Source: Sequoia sempervirens | Taxonomy: Eukaryota > Streptophyta > Pinopsida > Cupressales > Cupressaceae | Length of the DNA stretch: 64,000 nt | Assembly: GCA_007258455.2 (NCBI GenBank) | Contig: VDFB02047230.1 | Span: 153,871,797-153,935,796 of the forward strand | Direction: 5' to 3' | Shown here: piece after piece, positions 12,331 through 23,877 of the stretch | Layout of the letters: each line of letters begins with the position of its first letter | How positions within the stretch are numbered: position 1 is the stretch's first letter | Position numbers and translations under genes: made by a program | Notes under the pieces: model-generated | Databases searched by the model: none | Told to the model about the DNA's origin: nothing | The model's input: only the letters and a program-made list of their open reading frames with translations

Positions 12331-12501
12331 ATGGGCGCGGCTAATTACACTCTAGATGCATTTGCTATTACAACGAAATCTTACTGCTTTAAGGACTTCT
12401 TTGACAGAGACTGGTTTCTCTACAGAGCACATAACTTTTTCCCCTCCATCGATGATAGAGCAGCTATCCACCACTACTACGTTGATACCCTCACACGATG
12501 A
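12331..12501 (+). CDS. Small ORF of 56 residues, unknown
   Basis: ATG GGC GCG opens a frame that runs to TGA at 12499-12501. The product is rich in aromatic residues (KDFFDRDWFLYRAHNFFPSI), is not low-complexity, and its codons are less AT-biased than the surroundings, so it resembles true coding sequence. No domain was recognised. The preceding region has T-rich tracts that might hide an acceptor, so it could equally be the last exon of a longer gene or a captured exon. No upstream partner exon could be tied to it. Confidence 0.3.
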   Translation: MGAANYTLDAFAITTKSYCFKDFFDRDWFLYRAHNFFPSIDDRAAIHHYYVDTLTR

Positions 12502-12839
12502 GCCTGATTTTTGAGTTGGAATTTGTTAAAGTTTTAATTTTCTCTTTGAAAACTCTTGAATACGATTTAAATCTGGAGTATTGCCTTGGAGTTGTAGGTT
12601 TGAGAATAAATGACCATGCTTAAAGTATGTTGTATGTTTTCTATTCGGTGATGCTTTCTATTTTGTTCGGTGAATGTGTTTCTATTCAGATGGCAATGTG
12701 ACTAATGCAATCCTCTACTTAGTTTCATCTATTGGACAATCATGCAACATATATTTATATCCTTAATTTTTAGGAAAACTATTCTTATGTTCAGATAATT
12801 TGTTATTTTGTTATTTCAAAATTATAATATAAGATTTAT

Positions 12840-13740
12840 TATTGTAAATCAGCTTATATAAAAACTTTATTTATATGTTAAATATATATATCTTATATAT
12901 AAGATATATATATTTATATTTTAAGATAAATTTATAAATTTAGAAATGTAAGTTTATGAAAGTAATTTTATGCATTTAGAAATGTAATAAAAGAACTTAA
13001 TCAATTTTATAAAAGTAACTATATAAATTAATATACTTCAAAAGAAAAAATATTTAAGATTTTATTAAAATAAGACATCATTTTTAATATAGATTTTTTT
13101 AAATTAGTGAAACATTCATTTGAGCATTAAAAATTCATCCATATTCTATTTTATTAAAAAATATAATATATCTATTAAAAAAACTAAATTAAATATTTCA
13201 CTAAAGATTTTAAAATAAATTTATAAATTTAGAAATGTAAGTTTATGAAAGTAAGTTTATACATTTAGAAATGTAATAAAAGAACTTACTAAATTTTGTA
13301 AAAGCTAGATGTCAATTTTGAAATGAACTTAGAAACTTTGTTTGGTGTCATTTTAAATATTTATTATTGTAAATCAACTTATATAAAAACTTTAAATTTA
13401 TATGTTAAAATATATTAATTGTTTGTTGGGTATTTGAAAGTAGATTACATATACCTAAGTAGATAAACAATTAGTGAGACATTCAATTGAGCATTAAAAA
13501 TTCATCGATATTCTATTTTATTAAACAATATAATATATCTATTAAAAAAACTAAATTAAAGATTTCACTAAAGATTTTAAGATAAGTTTATAAACATAGA
13601 AATGTAATAAAAGAATTTAATCAATTCTATCAAAGTAACTTTCTGAATTAATATACTTCAAATTAAAAAATATTTAGGATTTTCTTAAAATAGGACATCA
13701 TTTTATATATAGATTTATTTAACCAATCTTTTCCAATAAA
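12840..13740. repeat. AT-rich diverged tandem repeats
   Basis: The block starting ATTGTAAATCAGCTTATATA at 12843 recurs at about 13369, a period near 526 bp. A sub-block with TTTAGAAATGTAATAAAAGAA occurs three times (about 12968, 13264, 13592). A short perfect palindrome, ATATCTTATATATAAGATAT, lies at about 12888-12907. No coding potential. Confidence 0.7.
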
Positions 13741-13919
13741 AAAAATACTTTATAAAGATAAGATTTAGAAAAAATATGTGAAGTTTCTAAAATTTAGATA
13801 ATTAAGTATGATTGGAATTTTTTAAATTTACTATTACATATAAGTTTAGTTAGGGTTATAATTAGGTCAATTAGGGTTAGCTATATGATTAAATTAATTA
13901 ATAATATTTTTTAATAATA

Positions 13920-16900
13920 GAATAAATGATAAAATATACTAATTTGGTTAGGGTTAGAGGTAAAATTGGGATTAGGGTTGGGTTTATCATCACAAATAGG
14001 TTTATCATCATATAAAATTGAAAGAGGATGTGTGGCAACATATAAGTCTTTCACTTCTAACATATTTTTTTGGTACTCATTACTTTTAATTACTTCATTT
14101 TTTAAGCAAATGTTTAAATTTTTCATCACATTTTATCTAATCATAATTTCAATTTTTAAATGAATTTTTTTGGTGTTGTACAAATGATAATAAAAATTAA
14201 ATATATATATGGAATTTGCTTTTGATCTTCATAATCAAAAAAATTTCATGCCTTGATAAATCCCCACACACCTTATATAAATAAAAATTTAATATTGAAT
14301 TTGTATTTTCAATACATTATTTAATAAATATGAAAAAAATAAAATATATAATAAATATATCTCAAACCCAAAACCTAACACTAACCCTAACCATAAACAA
14401 AATTAATAAACCTAACCCTACCCCTAAACCTAACCCTAATTAAACCATAACCTAAACCCTAACCCTACCCCTAATTAAACCCTAACCCTAACCCTAACCT
14501 TAATCCTAATCCTAACCCTAACCCAAATCCTAATCCTGACCCTAACCCTAAACCTAATCCTAACCATAACCCTAACCTTATCCCTAACCCTAACCCTAAC
14601 CCTAACCCTAACCCTAATCCTAATCCTAACTCTAACCCTAACCCTAACCCTAATGCTAATTCTAATCCTAACCTAATTAAACCCTAGCCCTAATCCTAAC
14701 CATAATCCTAATCCTAACCCTAACCCTAATCCTAATCCTAACCCTAATCCTAATCCTAACCCTAATGCTAACCCTAACCCTAACCGTAACCCTAATCCTA
14801 ACACTAATCCTAACCCTAATCCTGACCCTAACTATGATCCTAACCCTAACCCTAACCCTAATCTTATCCCTAACACTAATACTAACACTAACCTTAAACC
14901 TAATCCTAACTCTAACCTAATTCAACCCTACCCCTAATCCTAACCCTAACCCCAACCCTAAATTTTTTAATAAACCTAACCCTAATCCTAATCCTAACCC
15001 TAACCCAAATCCTAACCCTAACCCTAATTAAACTGTAACCCTAACCCTAACCCTCATCCTAATCCTAACATAATTAAACCCTAACCCTAACACTAACCCT
15101 AATGTTAACCATAACTATAACCCTAACCCTAATCGTGATCGTGACCCTAACCCTAACATTAACCCTAACCCTAATCCTAACCCTAACCCTAACCCTAATC
15201 CTAATTCTAACCTAAATAAATCTTAACCCTAATCCTAATCCTAATTCTAACCCTAACCCTAATCCTAATCGTAACCCTAACCTTAAACAAAATTAATAGA
15301 CCTAACTCTAATCCTAACCCGAATCCTAATCCTAACCCTAACCCAAACCCAAACCCCTACCCTAATTAAACCCTATCCCTCATCCTAATCCTAACCTAAT
15401 TAAACCCTAATCCTACCACTAACTCTAACCCTAACCCTAACCCTAACCCTAACTCTAACCTAATTAAACCCTAATCCTAATCCTAATCCTAACCCTAACC
15501 CTAACCTAATCCCAATCCTAACCCTAATCCTAACCCTAACCCTACTCCTAAACCTAACCTAATTAAACACTAACCCTAACCCTAATCCTAATTCTAACCT
15601 TAACCCTAACACTAATCCTAACACTGACCCTAACCCTAACACTAAACAAAATCAATAAACCTAACCCTAATCCTAATCCTAACCCTCATTAAACCCTAAC
15701 CCTAAACCTTACCCTAATTAAACCCTAACCCTAACCCTAACCCTCTTCCTAATCGTAACCTAATTAAACCCCAACCCTAACCCTAACCCTAACCATAACT
15801 CTAGGATTAGGGTTAGGGTTAGGGTTAAGGTTAGACTTAGGGTTAGGGTTAAGGTTAGAATTGCTCAGAATATCAATTTGTAAATTAATGATTACCCTAA
15901 TCAATGATTACCTTATGGTCATGGTTAGGGTTAGGGTTATCATTGCGAATAGGATTATCATCATGAATAGGCTTATCATCACAAATAGGATTAGAGTTAG
16001 GGCTAAGGTAAGAATTAGGATTAGGGTTAGGGTTTAATTAGGTTAGGTTTTGGAGTAGGGTTAGGGTTAGGGTTAGGGTTAGGATTGCGATTAGGGTTAG
16101 GGTTAGGATTATGATTAGGGTTAGGGTTTAATTAGGTTAGAGTTAGGGTTATCATCACAAATAGGATTAGGGTTAGGGGTAGTGTTAGGGTTAGGATTAG
16201 GGTTAGCTTTATCATCACGAATAGGATTGGGATTAGGGTTAGTGTTATGGTTATGGTTAGTGTTATGGTTATCATCACAAATAGAGATTACAGTTAGGGT
16301 TAGGGTTATGGTTATGGTTATGGTTATGGTTATGGTTATGGTTATGGTTAGGGTTATCATCATGAATAGGATTAGGGTTAGGGTTAGGTTTATCATCATG
16401 AATAGGTTTTTCATCACGAATAGGATTAGGGTTACAATTAGGATTAGGATTAGGGTTAGGGTCATGGTTATGGTTATGGTTTGGGTTATCATAACGAATA
16501 GGTTTATCATCATGAATGGGGATTACGGTTAGGGTTAGGGTTAGGGTTAGGGTTAGGTTTAGGGTTATCATCACGAATAGGATTAGGCTTAGGATTAGGG
16601 TTAGGTTTAGGGTTAGGATTATGGTTAGGTTTATCATCACGAATAGGCTTATCATCATGAATAGGATTGGGGTTAGGTTTAGGATTATGGTTAGGGTTAG
16701 GGTTAGGTTTAGCATTAGGGTTAGGGTTAGGGTTAGTGTTAGGGTTAGGATTAGGGTTAGTATTACAGTTAGGGTTAAGATTAATATTAGGATTTTGATT
16801 AGGACCTAATCATAACCATAACCATAACCCTAACCCTAGCCTAATTATTACCCTAACCCTAATTCTAACCCTAACCATAACTCTATTCCTAGCCCTAACA

Positions 16901-17270
16901 ATAACCCTAACCCTAACCCCTATTCGTGATGATAACCCTAATCAAAAATTGTGATGATAAAATTAGCCCTAAAATTAACCCTAACCCTAACCCCAACTCT
17001 AATCCTAACCCTAACCCTAATCCTATTCATGATGATAAACCTATTCTTGATGATAACCCTAACCCTAACCATAACCATAACCGTAACCATAACCATAACC
17101 ATAACCATAACCCTAAACCCTATTCGTGATGATAAACCTATTCATGCTGATAACCCCAACCCTCATCACAATTTTAATTAAACCCTACTTTAAACTTTAC
17201 CCTAACCGTAATTAAACTTGAACCTCAACCCTAATAAAAGTTTGAACCTAACCATGTTTGACCCCTAACC
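13920..17270. repeat. Interstitial telomere-like array, 6-bp TTAGGG type, degenerate
   Basis: The array is built from CCCTAA/TTAGGG hexamers with many variants (CCTAAT, CCATAA, CACTAA), broken by short AAATTAATAAACCTAA-like joints. It is C-rich on the plus strand at about 14368-15803, G-rich at 15804-16802, and C-rich again at 16803-17240, giving two strand switches. The heptamer TTTAGGG usual in plants appears only singly, not in runs. (TTATGG)n at 16301-16348 is mirrored by (CCATAA)n at 17061-17120. Long open frames here (16121-17181, both strands) are artefacts of a repeat length divisible by three. Confidence 0.85.
15945..17150. repeat. Dispersed ATCATCA(C/T)(G/A)AATAGG motif inside the array
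   Basis: A non-telomeric unit of about 20 bp (TTATCATCACGAATAGG and variants) recurs more than ten times between the TTAGGG runs, in the orientation of the local G-rich strand: for example 15952-15992, 16150-16165, 16210-16226, 16388-16423, 16502-16518, 16567-16581, 16632-16668. It appears as the complement at 16920-16932, 17027-17052 and 17130-17150. Two copies precede the array at about 13984-14011. Confidence 0.75.
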
Positions 17271-17330
17271 ATAACTTATATTAAATTTTTATATTAAATA
17301 AACTAAAATATTATTATTTTAATATATCTT

Positions 17331-17440
17331 AGCATAATTTATGTTATTATATTATATTATATTATATTATTATTATAATATTATTATTATATTATATAAT
17401 TATTTATCTTAATATTATTATATATCTAATGATATAATAA
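17331..17440. repeat. ATT/ATATT low-complexity tract
   Basis: Nearly pure A+T with repeating TATTA units. Confidence 0.85.
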
Positions 17441-17483
17441 AATAATATATTAATTCATGTTATGTGTTGTGTCACAACTGCTA

Positions 17484-17653
17484 CTAGCATATAAATATCT
17501 TATATTTAAGATATATAAATTACGCCGAGATATATCGAGGTGTTTAATTTTTCAGTTTAATACATTTATATTAAAGTTGAATGATGAAAAATTAAACGCC
17601 TCGATATATCTCGGCGTAATTTATATATCTTAAATATAAGATATATATGCTAG
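17484..17653. mobile_element. Near-perfect 170-bp foldback (MITE-like or hairpin-forming)
   Basis: The left arm (17484-17554) and right arm (17585-17653) are reverse complements over about 69 bp, differing by one T/C change and a 2-base indel, and enclose a 30-base loop. Both arms carry GCCGAGATATATCGAGG. Such high arm identity means recent origin or ongoing homogenisation. There is no coding content and no convincing target-site duplication. A transcript would fold into a long stem that could feed small-RNA production; that is inference. Confidence 0.75.
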
Positions 17654-20600
17654 TTATGGTTCTCTCCTAGTATAATCTAAGTCCTCCCCCATATTTGATG
17701 AAAGCCCTTTGTCCATTCAAGCATTGATAGCTATCCATTCCTTTTAATGGTATAGCTATTGGCCCCTTCCTTTGGTTTCAATACTTTAACTATGGGGATG
17801 TGAAAAACAATCTACATTCATAAACCAACCATTGGTAATAAGTGAATATGTCAAATTTAAATCAATTGTCATGCATGCCATGGACAATGAAGGAAACACA
17901 TTGTTCCCTAAACCTAAAAAGGTTATATCATGAACCTCCCTTGATCATTATCCTTGGTAATGAGGGTTAGGATTTGAGATATATGTAAGTTTGGGTAGTC
18001 TAATTAAGGGTGAATATAAAATAATGAAAAAAAATATTAGTGTGTCAAATTGAATGAGTGTGGCCGATCTATGCATGGTAGAAGGATGTATTGGGATTCA
18101 TCCTTGAATTCTAAAATAAAAAATGCAGTTCCAACTTGGTCAATAAAGATTATTTAAACGAACTAAGATAGATGGAAATCTTTTTAATTAGCAATGTGGG
18201 TTTTGATAAATAAACCACTTCAAAAATTAGTGTGTTAATTTTCAACTTATTAGAAGAAGGTTTGTAACATAATTCTTGCGCCCTTTTGGATTGGTTGTGT
18301 TGCATTTATACTCAATTAGAATCAGTTCAACTTTAGCCATGAATGATTCAAGATAGGGCTTTTGGAGGTCCTGTTTGTAATTCCTTTTAGGCATGAAATT
18401 TTACTCTAAGTTTTTATTAAAAATTATTCCATTTGGGAAAAATACAAACGCCACTATGGTCCAATAGAACCTATTTAATTGGAAATAAATTATTAGGCCT
18501 ATAGTGGTGCATCCAAACATTAAGTGAAAAACACTTACCAAAATGTATTATTTCCTTTCCACCTAGTAAAAAATGCCAAAAATCAAATATTGTGTACACT
18601 TCATGATTTTTGACTTATTATACATTTGGGAGTTTTCAAATTCAAATGGTTTTCTATCTATGTTGTTTTTTATGTTTTTTTGTATACTTGCAAAATTTGT
18701 GAATCTTTAAGCAACCTAATTTAATTTTCTAAATATTTGTTTGATGTAGGAGCATCCAGACCCATAGATAGACAATCCTGCATCAACCAAAAACATTTGT
18801 TCATTTTATTTTCATTATTGACATGTGTTTGTATTTCTTAGTATCTTGTTTTTATGAAAGCTTCTTTTTTAGATCAAATTTTGTATAAGTGGTGTTTCAC
18901 CTAATTACAATTACACGGTTCAATTGGTAGATTCACCAAAACAATTAAATTTGAAAGTTTGTGAAGGTTAGACCCAAACCATTTTATCATTTCACTCAAT
19001 TTGGAAACTTTTCATGTTAAGATTCTTTACAGGTTGAAAGAAATTAAAATTTCATGCTTTTGCCTCAAAGATTGCAGAAACAATTAATTTTAAAGTTTTA
19101 TAAAAGTTAAAATAAATTGGCTTGACTGGAAGTTTTAAAGGTGATTTTATGCAATGTGGCTAGTTTTTAGGTGAAGATATATTCCTAGTCAAAATCTATG
19201 CAAACAGTCATTTTTTGTTCGTTTCTAGTGTCTAGCGTTGGTCTCAGTAATCCAGTTTGAGTTTTTCCCTTGCCTACATCTGAATATGAGCTTTGAGATG
19301 CAACCTAGACAACCATAGAAGTATGTTTTAATATTTTTATCAGATATTTCTATTATAATCACTGTGGCATCAATATATGCATAATATGAACGCATGAGGA
19401 ATGCATGAAGCATAGTTTATCAGAATATTTATTGTGGAAAACAAATAGAATTTTAAAACTACGAAAGAAATGCAGTGAATGGTTATAAAAAACTATTGGA
19501 CCTGCATTCCCACAACCTATACTAAAATTGGGAGATCTAGAGGCATCCAAAAAAACATAATAAAATGTTATTATTGTAGTTGTTAAGGCACCTAAAACCT
19601 GCAGTTACAAATTTCATTAGTTAAGGGAATATCTTTTGGGATGGAAAAATGTGGGAAGAGAAATGTTACAATAAATAAACAAGAGCTGTGTCACAGCTGG
19701 AGTCCCTGCCTAAAGCTATTAAACAATGTATGTCATTGTTTAATTCCATAAAGCAAATGAATAGCACAACACAAAATGAAGGGAAGCGAAAGGACGGGGC
19801 AGGTACAGGTTGCTTTGTTTAAGAAATAGTGAAAAGAAAGGCTCGTGGTTGGCAGATTTTTAGCCTCAAAACTATAACAATTCATGCTGCATGTCTGCAG
19901 CAACTCTTTTACATAAAGAATCTCAATGGCAGCTACCCGATTATAAAAAAATCTTGTACATATTACCTGAAGGCTAAAGCTCTCAGATAGAAATCTAATT
20001 AAAGGTACCTTGATCATACTCAAGAAACATACCTTTTAAATATGCCTTGAAGACTTTAGATATCCAAGACAAACCCAACTGGAATTTCCCATTGCTTATA
20101 GCCAAAAATATAAAGGAACATAAATTTGGAAAATTTTAGAGCCTAGAAAATGTATTGTAGGCATCAGTTGCAGCTATCTGCACCCCAAACCTAATGTACT
20201 TGTACCATGCATTTCAATGTACAACTAAAAATTTATACGTCAATTACATTTCTTTATTTTTGAACAGAATAGTGGTTTGGCATGAGAAGCCCCAGGCAAG
20301 GAGATTAATTCAATCAAACTGGCCAGGCTACAACCCCTAATGTATGCATAGCTAAAGCCTTCAATCTTATAAGATCTGCATTATAGGCCTCTTCCCAAGT
20401 CTCTTGATTTTTCAGTCCATTTGACCTGTAAGCATCAAACCAAACATTTTAAAATCACATAACAATGACTAGACAGGATGCCCGAAGGTGGCTAGAATAT
20501 TACCCTCAATGAAGAAATGGTTGTACCAAAGCCAATCCATACCCAACAGTGGGAACCAAAACACCCAACCACCATCAAAACAAAATAGTTGTAATCAAGA

Positions 20601-23600
20601 AGAAACCAGCTGCAAGTGTACCACAAAAATGCCAGTGGTAAACCTTGAGACCAAATCAAAAATCAAATTTAAAACATATTGAAGTATTTTTTAAAACTAG
20701 ACTAAAAACTCGAATCCATAAAAAATATATATATAGAAAATAGCTAACTACAAGACCCCATAATCAAACTGAGTGTGAGATGTATCTTTTGAGACCCCAA
20801 GTTGATTTGGATCCAAATTGGTGGCTATTGTGGTTAAACCATGATTGTCTGATTGTATTGTGATTTCTTATTTTCTTGTTAAATTCAGTTATGTTTTTAT
20901 GAATCTTTACATGATAATATTGCACGAAATATTTTGGGAATCAAGAAATCAAAAAGAAAAAAATCAGAATTTCTAGTTAATTACATAAAATAAAATAAAA
21001 AATGTCAGTGTTGTTTGGTTATGCTTGAATATAGATGTCATGATAAGAAGAAAATGTAGGGGATTACAAGTGAATTTTTGTTTTAAAATAGTGTGAGATA
21101 AAGCTTATGAACATGTAAAAGAAACCAAGGTAATTAGGATTGGATAAAAATATGGATGGTAGAACTACGTTCTATTTGTGGCCTATATATCATGTTTGAT
21201 GATAGCTCTAAATTACTACATTTTCTCATCAAAAATAAATATGGGTGTATTGAGGCTTGTAAAAATCTAGAGGAATGTCATCAATAGGCAATAATAATGT
21301 TTTCTCATCTACCCAAACAGGGTCCAAAAATATTGTTTCTATCTCAAAGCCTTAGTATTTGTAAGTTTGGGTGTGATTCCTCCAACCATTAGGTGCAATC
21401 TCAAGTCATTCTTATTGATGGTAATATTAGCATAACAAAAATTAAGTAGAACAATAGATGACATTGATTCTCTTTAAAAGTTGAAGGTTCGACTTCAAGG
21501 ATCTTTTTCAACAAGGTCTTGACCATGTTGGAACAACTAGGTGGCCTATATGACTTGTTTACTAGGGACCTTTGCTAGTATAAAAGAAATTGGATGGGGT
21601 AGACAATTAGATTATTATATCTACTAGAACATATAAGGTTTAATCTTTTAATTCTCAGTTCCTAAATTATTTTCCTATCTTACCTTGACTAAAATGGATT
21701 ATTTGTAAGATTCCTTAGCACTAATCTAGATATAAACCTATTCTAGACTATCTTACAACTAAAAAAGGATAAAAAATGATTATGATTAGAGGAAAATAAA
21801 CTAAAATAAATGATCAAATAATAATAAGTTACATTTTATCTCCTAGATCTAGCAAGTCAAATGAAGTCCATAGAAACTAGTATTGTAATGGCTAGTATTC
21901 ACATACCCATCCATAATAATGTAGAGGAAATAACATTTTACCATCAAGATGATGGGATCTCAAGGAGCAAATTTATCTCTCAACTATCTTAGTTGACATG
22001 GCTCAAGTGAACTGGAAATAGAAACTTTAAAACTAAAATCTAAACTAAGTTTTAAAATGAATGTAACATAATATCTTAAATAACTTGCATATAGAGAATG
22101 ATAAAAATATTTAGATTGTGAGAAAAGGAAGCACAAAATATACAGAGTGTGATACTAGGCGAGTGAAGCCTTGGCCTTGGATGCCAACGCATCACAAATA
22201 TGTTTGTGCACTCGCATTGTTGTCTATATGGATCAAGGCCAAAAACTTCTAGAATGAGGTTTTTTATCAACTTAACCTTTCCAACACCTACACACATGGA
22301 GATTAATTTTTTTGGGGTTGTATAGGGTTTTGCCTTAGTCAAATCCCTGCTTTGGTGTTTCCACCTCCATAAACAACTAGACAAGATTGGAATGCATAAA
22401 AGAAATGGACATGTAATAGAAACAAACCTCGCTATAGAGGAGAGCCCCTATCATGATATAAAAGACACTAGACGACATCAATTAAGTACACTATAAGACA
22501 AGATCAATAAGAGACAAGCAAGAGAGCATTACCAACGTTGGTTGCAGTCCCTCTCTTGAGATGATAGATGAGACAAAATCATGTGCAAGAGGAGTCCTTG
22601 TTGCTATGAGATGATTTCGATAGAGTTTTGGTAAGAATGAGATGTAGAGCTTCAAGTCCAAGATGTTGCAAGAACTTCTCCAAAATGAGAGAAAAGAAAG
22701 AGTTATATTCATAAACTAGGTAGGAATAGTTGTTATAGTCACATTTGGGCATTAGGACACGTGTCATAAATGGTTTGTATGGAATATTCTCATTTGAATC
22801 TCGGATTTTTGTGAGAAGTTTACGCGCTGCACTATAGTCTGACCAATTTCCTCTTAAATTCAAATCACAAGCTATGAATGCTTCATCCTTGTCATCCATG
22901 AAGTCAAAATCATGAAATTTTGATTATGGATTTGGTCATAAATGCATTGGACATCATGCGTTAGTGTGAAATTGACCTAGGGTGCAATTTTTGACACATT
23001 TTTCCCCCACTTTAGTGGGTTGATTGCTCAAAGGGATCAATTACACTAAAGTAGCTAGAAAGATGTAAAAAATTAAATGAAAAAATAGCATTAATTTCCC
23101 TAAAAAGGGATACTATAGAGGCCAATAAAGGTTGACACAAATGATGCCACTAGTGATCGGTAAAAATCTACAACATTTGACATGAAAATCTAGCTGCAAA
23201 AATTTAAAATTTGTTAATTTCAAAAACATCTAAGAAACTACTTCGGAGAGAACAATGTAGTTGAATCCAAATTGCCACAAAACATTTCAAAAATGGGCAA
23301 AAATTTGACTATATACTCACTAGGTGGGCCCTAGAAAGGTCATTTTCACTATTCATGACAAGGATTTTTGCTTAAAGTTCTATAAAGCTTAAGAAAAAAT
23401 GTCTCGCTTATAGGAGATAAGATCATCATGCATCAAGGAGCTTCACATCGATGTGGAGAGGGGGGAGAACTCGAATGAGGTAGGCCAATTTTTTTTTCTT
23501 TCATATTATATTACGTATTTAATTTGAGTAGAAAATTTTAGGGCAACACAAATGTCCCAGACATGCACTAGCATCTTGGGGCACGCTCTAGAATCTAGGG

Positions 23601-23877
23601 ACCCATGCATTCGTCTAGGGGATGGTTTTGTACTGGCATCCTTCTAGTGTGCTAGCATCCCAGGGATACATTGGCATCTAAGAGGGTGTTCTAGCATCCT
23701 GGAAGTAAGAGTTTAATTTTTTGCAAAAAATTAAATATTTGACATGTGTAGAGTAGATGAGGGTAGAATAGGTGTAGAATTTTTCTTGATAGAGTTGTGG
23801 TTTTGTAAGATTTACCAAAGCTGAGGGAGCAAACTGGTGGTCTCATGTTGTCACTCTTACGCAATCGCATAGGAGAT
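17654..23877. other. Unassigned AT-rich DNA, no convincing gene
   Basis: I see no element ends, long repeats or protein domains through most of this stretch. Open frames are short and unremarkable. Exceptions are a possible terminal exon at 20314-20425 and a segment near 22300-22375 (GCCTTAGTCAAA.CCC...GTTTCCAC.TCC) that recurs, diverged, near 33250-33297. Between 23550 and 23700 a degenerate CTAGCATC-containing phrase repeats several times. This may be very old retrotransposon sequence. Confidence 0.5.
20314..20425 (-). pseudogene. Possible terminal exon, minus strand
   Basis: On the minus strand a T/G-rich tract ending GCTTACAG is followed by a 112-bp stretch open to a TGA at 20314-20316. 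In phase after one base it reads 36 residues including QETWEEAYNADLIRLKALAM and ends GVVAWPV. The residue mix and the acceptor-like site look like the last exon of a real gene. No upstream exon was found at higher coordinates, so it may be a relic or a captured exon. Product unknown. Confidence 0.25.

Noticed and set aside
16121..17181. Several long open frames on both strands (60-146 residues)
   Set aside because: They encode only repeats such as RVRVRV, NPNPNP or TLTLTI from hexamer DNA; frame openness follows from a 6-bp period.
14368..17240. True chromosome end
   Set aside because: Array is degenerate, switches strand twice and is flanked on both sides by kilobases of retroelement-rich DNA.
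22076..22384. 102-residue minus-strand frame as a gene
   Set aside because: No domain; part of it recurs, diverged and broken, near 33250, so it is more likely repeat-derived.
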